A stretch of 8,036 bases of DNA from Dehalococcoidia bacterium (GCA_030754805.1 JASLZO010000043.1:1-8036); one strand, 5' to 3'; counted from the stretch's first letter, positions 1-6,091 are shown. Numbers and translations are program-made. The notes: generated from the letters alone by a model not told the origin.

Positions 1-502
1 CGTCAACAGCTTCGCCGGTACGTTCGTACGTCACAACCCGCGAATCCTGATCGAGAGTGACCATTGGCCGACCACCACGCCCTCCTGAGCCGATCTCGGT
101 CAGTGCAACGGTCACGTCTCCACCACTCAAACGGTGGTGCTCGACGAAGTTCGCAACATGCATGTCTGTCCGGATGGTGCCCGGCGCCACCAGCACGGTT
201 TGACCATCGGCGAATCCAGACGCCTCCACGAGAGCACCGCCCGTGTCGGTTCGTTTCTGCTGGTAAAGATATGTGATTCCGACTCCCAGGGACGACCCAT
301 CGCCAAAGAAGTGGGATATCAAGCCCGGAACCTGGTGGATCGCAAGGAGAAATTCCCTTATACCAGAATCGACCAGGTGCTCGACCAACCCAACGATGGC
401 TGGCTGGCCTTCGATGGCCCGTAACGCGGGAGTGTCTTCGGGCCCCGCTGGGTTTCTTCCCCTACCGAGTTCGTCGACGACGACGATTGCTCTTTCGATC
501 AC
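1..502 (-). CDS. Sugar-phosphate nucleotidyltransferase-like protein, catalytic motifs degenerate (partial, 3' end off window)
   Basis: The reverse strand is open for 167 codons from a GTG at 502 to the left edge, so the C-terminus is not seen. The fold assignment comes from an alignment I made by eye to NTP_transferase proteins (glucose-1-phosphate thymidylyl- or mannose-1-phosphate guanylyltransferases). It shows a helix like LVEHLVDSGIREF (39-51), the hallmark FFGDGSSLGVGITYLYQQ (65-82), TGGAL (87-91) and a TVALTE-type strand further on. Residues that normally bind nucleotide and metal look replaced. The Gly-rich GGxGTRLRP loop reads DELGRGRNP (10-18). The Lys of the TPKP segment is Ala26. 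The Asp of the NGD motif aligns with Thr109. A non-catalytic or regulatory subunit is therefore possible. The GTG start gives an N-terminus (VIERAIVVV) of family-like length, but its ribosome site is weak. In-frame TTG codons at 529 and 553 are alternatives. It lies 97 bp downstream of the flavoprotein gene on the same strand and may be co-transcribed. Confidence 0.72.
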   Translation of the reverse strand, partial: MIERAIVVVDELGRGRNPAGPEDTPALRAIEGQPAIVGLVEHLVDSGIREFLLAIHQVPGLISHFFGDGSSLGVGITYLYQQKRTDTGGALVEASGFADGQTVLVAPGTIRTDMHVANFVEHHRLSGGDVTVALTEIGSGGRGGRPMVTLDQDSRVVTYERTGEAVD

Positions 503-601
503 AGTACCTGGGCTCCGACCAGTTTCCAATCCGTAGGTTCGGCGAATGAACAATCTACCAACCGGCGAGGCTGCCGAAAATTTCGAATTTTCCTGACCCG
601 G
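503..601 (-). other. Intergenic spacer with AT-rich imperfect palindrome
   Basis: This is the gap between the flavoprotein stop codon and the nucleotidyltransferase start. It holds an AT-rich near-palindrome at 576-592 (GAAAATTTCGAATTTTC), with 5-bp arms around a TTCGAA core, which stands out in GC-rich surroundings. It could be a weak terminator after the flavoprotein, a promoter-proximal AT patch for the downstream gene, or nothing. There is no T-run and I see no convincing -35/-10 pair. The flavoprotein frame continues without a stop from its TAG to the next gene. Confidence 0.3.
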
Positions 602-1840
602 CTAGGAAGACGGGATAAGGCCGTTGTTGCGGGCCATCCGAAGCCACCGGCCTGGAAGCGCTTCGGGTAGGCCCAGCAGTATACGAAGCACTGGAACCAG
701 GCTCAGTAAGCGTCCGAACAACCGGGACGGGAAATCGATGTCGCCGTATCGATTGATGATCGGGCGCAGAATCGGCTGCCCCAAAAGGTCCACGACACGA
801 TCGAGTTGATGATCACGCATGCGAAGGAACGTCTCTCGGACATCCGTTCCTCGATCCAACTCGCCACCAATCTCTTCACGCCACGCACGCTCGTACTCAC
901 TGAGGCTCCACGGGCCGAGTTCGTCCGCCACAAGCGCCGCGTCTGCCGTCTCAGCGGCGTGTCGGGCCGCCACCAGGCTGGTGTAGATCCCCCCCCCGGT
1001 GGTCGGCTTGGTCTGGAGAGCCGCGTCACCGACGAGCAGAACTCGGTCCGCATAGGTCCTCGACGGCGCGTACAACGGGATGAACCCTCCCCCGAACGAG
1101 GTAATCTCCATACCTCGGAAATGTCCGGGGTGAGACTGGACCAGATGGTCGAGCAGCTTGCGCGGCTTTTCGCCTGTATTGCCCATGACGCTGCCAATGC
1201 CCATGCGCACCGACCCTCCGCCCATCGGGATCGTCCAGGCGAACCAGCCTGGAGCCAGTTCATTACCAACATAGATCCGGACCATGTCAGTTGGGTGGTC
1301 CGGAAGACGAAGTTCAGCTCCAGCGCACCAAATAAACTGCGCCTCGGGGCGGTCAATCTGTGCCGCGACGCGCGAGCGCACCCCATCAGCTCCGACGACG
1401 AGGCGTGCTTTGTAGTCTTTCCACTGGCCAGCTTCCTTCGCCCTCAATAGCGCACCTGAGGGGCCGAAGCTAATGTCTTCCACCTTCGTCCGCAGTTGAT
1501 ATTCCGCTCCTGCCGAGGCAGCTCGATCGGCGATGGTCACGTCCACCGCCTCACGGTCGAGCACGAGCGCCCGAACTTTGTCGCCACCCAGTTCAAGAGA
1601 CTTGCCCCCCGGGCTATGCACGACTGCACCTTTGACCTCGTTCAGCACCAACCCCGCCGAAACCCCGGCTTCACTCAGGGTCCTGGGCGTGACGAATCCG
1701 GAACAATGAACCGGGAGGCCGACGCTCTTGTGCTCCTCGAGAACCAGGACACGGTGCCCCTGGTCGGCGAGAAGCCGGGCCGTCTGGCTTCCACCCGGAC
1801 CCGCTCCGACCACGGCAACGTCGTATTCAGTCGACTTCAC
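602..1840 (-). CDS. Geranylgeranyl reductase family FAD-dependent oxidoreductase
   Basis: A 412-residue flavoprotein of the geranylgeranyl/digeranylgeranylglycerophospholipid reductase family. Members use FAD to saturate isoprenoid double bonds in lipid tails, quinones or chlorophyll side chains, or act on other hydrophobic substrates, usually at the membrane surface. The N-terminal Rossmann motif is GAGPGG at 12-17, with an acidic residue after strand 2 (E35/E36) for the FAD ribose. The family segment VHCSGFVTPRTL is at 44-55. GADG is at 150-153, and GDAA at 271-274 is the second FAD-contact motif. PTTGGGIYTS at 279-288 is highly typical of the family. The C-terminal third is helical and hydrophobic (roughly 370-400, LFGRLLSLVPVLRILLGL), which suits membrane association. 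The start is GTG at 1840, six residues before the Rossmann strand, with only a weak GGA-type ribosome site. The stop is TAG, the only gene-terminal TAG here. It lies 100 bp downstream of the MDR reductase on the same strand. The exact substrate cannot be told from sequence. Confidence 0.88.
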   Translation of the reverse strand: MKSTEYDVAVVGAGPGGSQTARLLADQGHRVLVLEEHKSVGLPVHCSGFVTPRTLSEAGVSAGLVLNEVKGAVVHSPGGKSLELGGDKVRALVLDREAVDVTIADRAASAGAEYQLRTKVEDISFGPSGALLRAKEAGQWKDYKARLVVGADGVRSRVAAQIDRPEAQFIWCAGAELRLPDHPTDMVRIYVGNELAPGWFAWTIPMGGGSVRMGIGSVMGNTGEKPRKLLDHLVQSHPGHFRGMEITSFGGGFIPLYAPSRTYADRVLLVGDAALQTKPTTGGGIYTSLVAARHAAETADAALVADELGPWSLSEYERAWREEIGGELDRGTDVRETFLRMRDHQLDRVVDLLGQPILRPIINRYGDIDFPSRLFGRLLSLVPVLRILLGLPEALPGRWLRMARNNGLIPSS

Positions 1841-1940
1841 TGTGAGCCCGTTTCCGTGATGCAGCTGGTTGAAATCAATCTCAGAATCCGCCCATAACGC
1901 CGACCAAACTCCGTCGACGACACCACGGTTGAAGTTCCAA

Positions 1941-2951
1941 TCAGGGGACTAGGACGATTTTGCCCTGGGCTTCGTCTTCTTCCACCAAACGTTGGCCTTC
2001 TCCCGCATCTTGCATGGGTAGGACCTTGTGGACCACCGGCTTAATGTGGCCCGCCTGGACCATGTCGAGAGCGTCTTTCAGCTCATCGATGGTGCCCAGT
2101 GTCGAACCGACAAGCGACACCTGGCGGAAAAAGATGTGCCTCAGGTCGATCGTCCCATCGTATCCGCTGGTGGCGCCGCTAGTGACGACCGTCCCGCCCC
2201 ACTTCGCCAGTTGCACGCTGAGTCCCATGGTGGCCTGGCCGGGGTGTTCGAAGACGATGTCCACGCCTGCTCGCCCGCGGATGTTCCGAATCTCTCCACG
2301 GACATCCTGCGTTCGTCGGTTGATGAGGTAGTCGGCGCCAAGATTCTTGCAGAGTTCCAGCTTCTCGTCGGTCGACGCGATCGCAATCGGATGCGCGTGA
2401 AACAGCTTTGCAATCTGGATCGCCATGACTCCGAGCCCGCCGGCAGCGCCCCAGATGAGGACATGATCACCAGGTCTGACAGGAGCCTTGCTGACCAGTT
2501 TCCGCCAGGCCGTGACGAGCACGAGTGGGAGAGAAGCGGCTTCTTCATGAGTGATATTCGTCGGCTTGGGAACAACGTTCTCTGCGGGGACCTTCACGTA
2601 CTCACTGTGGGCGCCGTCCAGTGCCGGCCAGTCGTACCCCCAGATATTGTATTCCTGTCCCTCGCGGTTACCGCCGGCCGGCCGGCCGCAATGGACGAGG
2701 ACTTCGTCTCCCGTCTTGACCGTGGTCACCTCAGAACCGATGTCAGTGACGACGCCCGAAACGTCGCTTCCCGAAATATGTGGCAAAGGAACTTCTTGGG
2801 GTGCCCCGCGACGGCCCCATATGTCGTTGTAGTTGACCGCCGTCGCCTTCACTTCGATAACCACGTCATTCGGCCCGGCTTTCGGGTCCGGCACGTCCTT
2901 CCACTCGAGAACGTCGTATCCGCCATATCCCTCGAAAACAAGGGCCTTCAT
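1941..2951 (-). CDS. MDR-family enoyl-CoA reductase, crotonyl-CoA carboxylase/reductase-like
   Basis: A 336-residue medium-chain dehydrogenase/reductase. The N-terminal GroES-like domain covers roughly 1-125, and the NADPH-binding Rossmann domain carries GAAGGLG at 168-174. There is no catalytic-zinc Cys (the loop is NYNDIWG at 40-46) and no structural four-Cys lobe, so it is a zinc-free reductase. Several segments resemble crotonyl-CoA carboxylase/reductase (CCR) rather than ordinary quinone reductase: ISGSDVSGVV (59-68), VHCG (86-89), IWGYD (103-107), VLIWGAAGGLG (164-174), STDEK (193-197), INR (210-212), FEHPGQ (234-239) and GYDGTIDLR later on. In CCR the equivalents of N42, Y106, D107 and H236 help position CO2; here Phe-Glu is replaced by Tyr-Asp. 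Likely reaction: NADPH-dependent reduction of a 2-enoyl-CoA such as acryloyl- or crotonyl-CoA. The start is ATG 2951, chosen because AAGGAG lies 7 nt upstream and the MKALVFEGYGG N-terminus fits the family. An upstream extension to 3065 lacks homology. Confidence 0.87.
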   Translation of the reverse strand: MKALVFEGYGGYDVLEWKDVPDPKAGPNDVVIEVKATAVNYNDIWGRRGAPQEVPLPHISGSDVSGVVTDIGSEVTTVKTGDEVLVHCGRPAGGNREGQEYNIWGYDWPALDGAHSEYVKVPAENVVPKPTNITHEEAASLPLVLVTAWRKLVSKAPVRPGDHVLIWGAAGGLGVMAIQIAKLFHAHPIAIASTDEKLELCKNLGADYLINRRTQDVRGEIRNIRGRAGVDIVFEHPGQATMGLSVQLAKWGGTVVTSGATSGYDGTIDLRHIFFRQVSLVGSTLGTIDELKDALDMVQAGHIKPVVHKVLPMQDAGEGQRLVEEDEAQGKIVLVP

Positions 2952-2958
2952 GCTGGTA

Positions 2959-2964
2959 CTCCTT
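2959..2964 (-). promoter_or_regulatory. Ribosome binding site of the MDR reductase
   Basis: AAGGAG on the reverse strand, 7 nt before the ATG at 2951. It fixes the start there rather than at the in-frame ATG 38 codons upstream. Confidence 0.75.
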
Positions 2965-3120
2965 CTGTTCGTCAAAAGCTCGATTTCAGGTACGGGCGGC
3001 ACGCATGCCAACCACGCTCGGAATGTAGCACAACGGCTTGAACCGCGAACAGGGGGGCCGTCCAACGGGACCTTCAGAAAGTGGCCGCCTTATGCTGGAG
3101 CGCGTTGTCGCCGCCGATCC
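2965..3120. promoter_or_regulatory. Divergent intergenic region
   Basis: This region lies between the divergent MDR reductase (minus) and thioredoxin-fold gene (plus), so it should hold promoters for both. Weak candidates seen by eye are TATGCT at 3091-3096 as a plus-strand -10 and TACATT around 3022-3027 as a minus-strand -10. Neither has a convincing -35 box at normal spacing. A TTGACG on the minus strand (2970-2975) is too close to the MDR start to serve it. I see no clear operator dyad. Confidence 0.35.
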
Positions 3121-3122
3121 AG

Positions 3123-3130
3123 AGGGAGGA
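3123..3130 (+). promoter_or_regulatory. Strong ribosome binding site before the amber-interrupted gene
   Basis: AGGGAGGA ends 3 nt before ATG 3134. It is among the strongest Shine-Dalgarno sites in the window and supports 3134 as the original start of the thioredoxin-fold gene, even though a TAG follows 12 codons later. Confidence 0.7.
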
Positions 3131-3133
3131 ACT

Positions 3134-3685
3134 ATGGCCATCGACCAGGAAAATCCGGTGAAAGCCGAATAGCTCCGAACCGCCAAGACCTACGCCGAAT
3201 TTCTCGATTGGGCTAAGCCTGAATTGCGCGAGCGCTTCCAGTCCCACGAAGCCGAGATCGAGATTTCAGGCGAACGAACGTCCAAATTCCGAGATATCCG
3301 GTCGTCCGGTGGATTTCAGGTCGTCCTCCTAGGCGAGGACTGGTGCCCCGACGTGCAACGCACTCTCCCGTTGTTGAAGGGCGTGACCAAAGCCACGGGA
3401 TGGGACCTGAAGGTCCTGAGACGGGACGAGAACACAGACGTGATGGACCGTTTCCCTGCGCGCGGGGACATCCCACGTATACCAACGGTGCTGTTCCTTG
3501 AGCCGGACACGCTGGAGCTTCGTAGTGTCTGGATCGAACGACCCCAGATCGCGCACGAACAGACCACGGCCTACCAAGATCAGACGCCGGAAGCGGAGCG
3601 CGACATGCGATCCTTTCATTGGGGCCACCGTCAGGAGTGGCGCGACGCGACCCTGAGCGGATGGGTCAAGCTCATCTCCGACTGA
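3134..3685 (+). CDS. Thioredoxin-fold (thioredoxin_9-like) protein with in-frame TAG at codon 13
   Basis: From ATG 3134 the frame reads MAIDQENPVKAE, then TAG (3170-3172), then LRTAKTYAEFLDWAKPELRERF and onward to TGA 3683-3685, 184 codons in all. The segment right after the TAG looks like genuine protein (amphipathic, Glu/Lys/Arg-rich helix), so the stop interrupts coding rather than leading it. The core matches the thioredoxin-like family of redox or detoxification proteins. GEDWCPDVQRTLPLL is the active-site helix, with the resolving Cys of WCxxC replaced by Val. It is followed by RRDENTDVMDRFP, then IPRIPTVLFLEPD containing the cis-Pro, then an ERP end. One active-site Cys suggests a monothiol or non-oxidoreductase role. 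If TAG stops translation, the only downstream alternative start is TTG 3224, which lacks a good ribosome site. It could be a recent nonsense mutation (CAG to TAG is one transition), a sequencing error, or a suppressed codon. It is transcribed divergently from the MDR reductase and convergently with crotonase 1. Confidence 0.7.
3170..3172 (+). other. In-frame amber codon
   Basis: A TAG in phase with both the well-supported ATG at 3134 and the thioredoxin-fold reading frame downstream. It separates a 12-codon leader from about 170 codons of family-like protein. Confidence 0.85.
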
Positions 3686-3704
3686 ATTTCTTCAATCCGT
3701 CAGA

Positions 3705-3754
3705 GAGATGACGACGAAGGGGTGGTGCTGCTACCACCCCTTCGTCGTCATCTC
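3705..3754. terminator. Perfect 22-bp hairpin between convergent genes (probable bidirectional terminator)
   Basis: The left arm 3705-3726 and right arm 3733-3754 are exact reverse complements around a 6-nt loop, GCTGCT (3727-3732). It begins 19 nt after the thioredoxin-fold stop and ends 11 nt before the crotonase 1 stop, so it could end transcription from both sides. Neither flank has a T-run, so it is not a textbook Rho-independent terminator. It may instead block readthrough structurally, protect 3' ends, or be a dispersed repeat. Confidence 0.75.
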
Positions 3755-3765
3755 GAGTTCTGTCG

Positions 3766-4641
3766 TTACGGCGTTCGTGTCGGACGTGCCATCTGACCCT
3801 GCGCAATCAAATCTTCCTCTTCGTAGCCGGAATTCATGTACTGGAAGCCAGCGCGCATTCCTTGCTCCGCCGTTACTCGATCGACGTCTTGGAGCCCGTG
3901 CGTCAGGAGATCAGCCGGGGCGGAGTACGAGATGTACATCAGGTGTTCCGCGTACTTGAACGCCTGGAACATTCCCTGTGACTCGTAGTAGTGATTGATC
4001 GCCATCTTGTTCAGATGGGTCGACTCCGGTGGCACCTTCGCGATGGTCGCAGCCAGCGCCTCGACCCGCTCATCGAGTTCATCCCGGGGTACGACTTCGC
4101 TGACGAGTCCGGTGCGCAACGCTTCCTGGGCATTGATCATGTTCCCGGTGAAGGCGAGCTGCTTGGCCTTCTTCATGCCGACCAGCTCCGGCCAGATCAT
4201 GTACGCCATGACTGATGCGTAGCGGACCGGGGGGTATCCGAACAACGCATCGTCGGCCGCAATCGTGATGTCACAGTGACAGGCGAGTTGGCCACCACCC
4301 GCGAGCGTGAAGGAGTGGACCTGGGCGATGACCGGCTTCGGGTTGTCCCAGATCGACTTCTTGTACATATCGGTCGGGTGTTGGCCGAGGATCATCGTCA
4401 GCGCGTCGCCTGGAAGTGCTCCCTCGGTCTGGACGTTCATGTCATAACCGGCCGAGAACGCTCGCCCTGCGCCTTTGATGACGATGCACCGAACCTCTTC
4501 GTCGACCGCAGCCCTATCGAGGGCCTCGCCCAACTCCTGGAGCAGCGACCTGCTGAGCGCGTTCAGCCGCTCCGGCCGGTTCAATGTGATGCGCGCAACG
4601 TTGTCCCGCACTTCGTAGATGATGTTTTCGTAGTCCGCCAT
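3766..4641 (-). CDS. Enoyl-CoA hydratase/isomerase (crotonase) family protein, both classical catalytic Glu absent
   Basis: A 291-residue crotonase-superfamily protein. It has ITLNRPERLNALS (18-30), the CoA/oxyanion segment AFSAGYDM (61-68) and the second oxyanion segment AGGGQLA (114-120), followed by CDITIAADDALFGYPPVR. In hydratases the glutamates equivalent to rat mitochondrial Glu144 and Glu164 sit 20 residues apart. Here these positions are Gln118 and Pro138, so ordinary syn-hydration of enoyl-CoA is unlikely. Isomerase, thioesterase, C-C lyase or binding roles are open. The C-terminal part is about 30 residues longer than the paralogue encoded upstream and ends in an acidic then basic tail (YEEEDL to RPTRTP). 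Start ATG 4641 has GAGAGGTAGGA directly before it. It lies 38 bp downstream of the Nudix gene on the same strand, so it is probably the last gene of that operon. The stop is TAA, just before the convergent hairpin. Confidence 0.9.
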   Translation of the reverse strand: MADYENIIYEVRDNVARITLNRPERLNALSRSLLQELGEALDRAAVDEEVRCIVIKGAGRAFSAGYDMNVQTEGALPGDALTMILGQHPTDMYKKSIWDNPKPVIAQVHSFTLAGGGQLACHCDITIAADDALFGYPPVRYASVMAYMIWPELVGMKKAKQLAFTGNMINAQEALRTGLVSEVVPRDELDERVEALAATIAKVPPESTHLNKMAINHYYESQGMFQAFKYAEHLMYISYSAPADLLTHGLQDVDRVTAEQGMRAGFQYMNSGYEEEDLIAQGQMARPTRTP

Positions 4642-4679
4642 TCCTACCTCTCACAACTCTTGATTGGTTTCGGTTCCCG

Positions 4680-5204
4680 TCAACTCGCCCTATGCCCTGC
4701 CCGCCATTCGTCGATGATTCGGCCATCCCGCGGGAAGGCGAGCTCCGGCAGATCGCTCGGATCGAAGAATCCGACGGCCAGGCTCTCCGGCCCCGCCTTC
4801 GGCTCACCCTTGACAATCGTGCCCCGGTAGACGACTAGAACGACCCGATCCCCAGTTTCCGAATACACTCCCTGGAGTCCATCGAGCACGACCTGAACCT
4901 CGGTTTCTTCGAAGGTCTCCCTGATTGCAGCATCTTCGACGTTCTCGCCTGAGTCCACATACCCGGACGGATACGACCAGAAGCCTTTGCGTGGTTCGTG
5001 GCTGCGCTGCATCAGCAGGACATGGCCCTGTTCGTTCGACGCGATGACTCCCGCGGCCACCTTCGGGTCCTGAAAGTGCACGTACCCGCACGACGAGCAC
5101 CCCTGGAGGGTCCTCCCCTCCACCTCTGTCGGGCCCATTTCTTTGGAGCAGTTCGGGCAGAAGCGAAATCGCCCGTGGCCATGCGCCGCCGGTGAATCAA
5201 TCAT
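4680..5204 (-). CDS. Nudix hydrolase with N-terminal zinc ribbon
   Basis: A 174-residue protein. The N-terminal zinc ribbon uses C16-x2-C19 and C36-x2-C39. It is followed by FQDPKVAAGVI and a Nudix domain with VLLMQR and then the box at 81-103. The box matches GX5EX7REUXEEXGU at G81, E87, R95-E96 and E99-E100, so the metal-binding glutamates are present. The small hydrophobic residue after RE is Thr97, and the usual Gly near the end is Glu102. Members hydrolyse nucleoside diphosphates linked to other groups (NADH, ADP-ribose, NUDT-type substrates) with Mg2+. The zinc-ribbon layout is like NADH pyrophosphatase NudC and related short proteins, but the substrate is not predictable. ATG 5204 is preceded by GAGGA about 10 nt upstream. 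It sits between two crotonase genes (33 bp after one, 38 bp before the other), which suggests co-transcription and a possible role in nucleotide or CoA-metabolite clean-up. Confidence 0.9.
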   Translation of the reverse strand: MIDSPAAHGHGRFRFCPNCSKEMGPTEVEGRTLQGCSSCGYVHFQDPKVAAGVIASNEQGHVLLMQRSHEPRKGFWSYPSGYVDSGENVEDAAIRETFEETEVQVVLDGLQGVYSETGDRVVLVVYRGTIVKGEPKAGPESLAVGFFDPSDLPELAFPRDGRIIDEWRAGHRAS

Positions 5205-5237
5205 GCCGCGTCGTCCTCTTGTCGCGATTCGCCGTAT

Positions 5238-6053
5238 TCAGTCCTGAAAGGGGCCGTCTCTCGCGTCGAGGAAAGCTCGCATGCCCTGCTCCTGCCGGGT
5301 CTTCATGAGCATCTCGCGTTCGGGGACATCAGGGGTAAGGCCTTCGATCATGCGGAGCACCAGGTGCTCGCGCTGGCCGTCCGCGAATCCAGCGGCGTCA
5401 TACACCGCGTTGATGGAGCGCTTCATCATTTGTAGGGCGAACGGAGGGACCAGTGCCATCCGTCGGGCGGTCTTCAACGCTTCCTCGAGCGCTTCTCCGG
5501 CTGGGACGACCTTGTTCACGAGGTTCCACTCGGCAGCTTTCTTGGCGTCAATGAAGTCCCCCAAGTAGTAGAACTCTCTGAGGTGGCGGTTTCCGGTCAG
5601 GAACGGCAGCAGGATCCCTGGAGAGTGGGCCACGTGGCGAATCTCCGGTTCTCCGAACTGTGCTCGTTCCGACGCGATGACGATGTCGCAGCTGAGCGCG
5701 AGCACGTTACCGGCCGCCGCCGCGGGGCCGTCGACGGCTGCGACCACAGGCACGCGCATGGACCACGGGCGGAAAACCAACTTGGCCTGCCAGTGGGTAT
5801 GTTCCCAGCGTTCGGTCGCCGAGTACTCGGGCTGCGCCTGGTTCGGTGTCAGGTCGTACCCGGAGCAGAACGCCGCACCGGCCCCGGTGATGACGGCAGC
5901 GCGGATGTTGTCGTCCGCTTCGACGGCGTCAAACGCCTCCTCGAGTTCGTGAAGCAGGTCTCGGTTCAGCGCGTTTCGGCGCTCAGGCCTGTTCAGTGTG
6001 ATGGTCGCGATGCCATCATCGTTGGTCTCGTATATCAGGCTCTCGAATACCAT
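5238..6053 (-). CDS. Enoyl-CoA hydratase/isomerase (crotonase) family protein, first catalytic Glu replaced by Val
   Basis: A 271-residue crotonase paralogue with ITLNRPERRNALN (18-30), oxyanion/CoA segment AFCSGYDL (61-68) and AAAAGNVLALSCDIVIAS (111-128), then FGEPEIRH (133-140). Val117 sits where the hydratase Glu144 equivalent belongs; Glu137, the Glu164 equivalent, is kept. The usual GGG of the second oxyanion loop is AAG. Single-glutamate crotonases include isomerases and other acyl-CoA enzymes, so hydratase should not be assumed. The ending EQGMRAFLDARDGPFQD is typical of the family and resembles the EQGMRAGF segment of the neighbouring paralogue, which points to duplication. Start ATG 6053 follows a run of eight G residues (6055-6062 on the plus strand as C) that overlaps the ribosome site. 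It is probably the first gene of the crotonase-Nudix-crotonase operon, 100 bp after uvrC. Confidence 0.9.
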   Translation of the reverse strand: MVFESLIYETNDDGIATITLNRPERRNALNRDLLHELEEAFDAVEADDNIRAAVITGAGAAFCSGYDLTPNQAQPEYSATERWEHTHWQAKLVFRPWSMRVPVVAAVDGPAAAAGNVLALSCDIVIASERAQFGEPEIRHVAHSPGILLPFLTGNRHLREFYYLGDFIDAKKAAEWNLVNKVVPAGEALEEALKTARRMALVPPFALQMMKRSINAVYDAAGFADGQREHLVLRMIEGLTPDVPEREMLMKTRQEQGMRAFLDARDGPFQD

Positions 6054-6091
6054 ACCCCCCCCTACCGGTCCGTGGTTACCCTCTCAAGTTC

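Noticed and set aside
64..536. Three short plus-strand open frames at the left end
   Set aside because: They are antisense to the nucleotidyltransferase-like frame, which aligns well with its family.
991..999. Run of nine C as a possible frameshift site in the flavoprotein
   Set aside because: It encodes the conserved TTGGG glycines in frame, and family motifs continue on both sides without a phase change.
703..1450. Long open frames on both strands inside the flavoprotein gene
   Set aside because: They overlap a clear family match in another frame and their translations are Arg/Ser/Pro-rich without motifs.
2970..2975. TTGACG as a -35 box for the MDR reductase
   Set aside because: A -10 at normal spacing would fall on the start codon; no such box is present.
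2028..3041. A 337-codon plus-strand open frame
   Set aside because: It is antisense to the MDR reductase, has no recognisable domain and shows a composition typical of a shadow frame in GC-rich DNA.
2952..3065. Upstream extension of the MDR reductase by 38 codons
   Set aside because: The added peptide does not look like the family N-terminus, and AAGGAG sits properly before the ATG at 2951.
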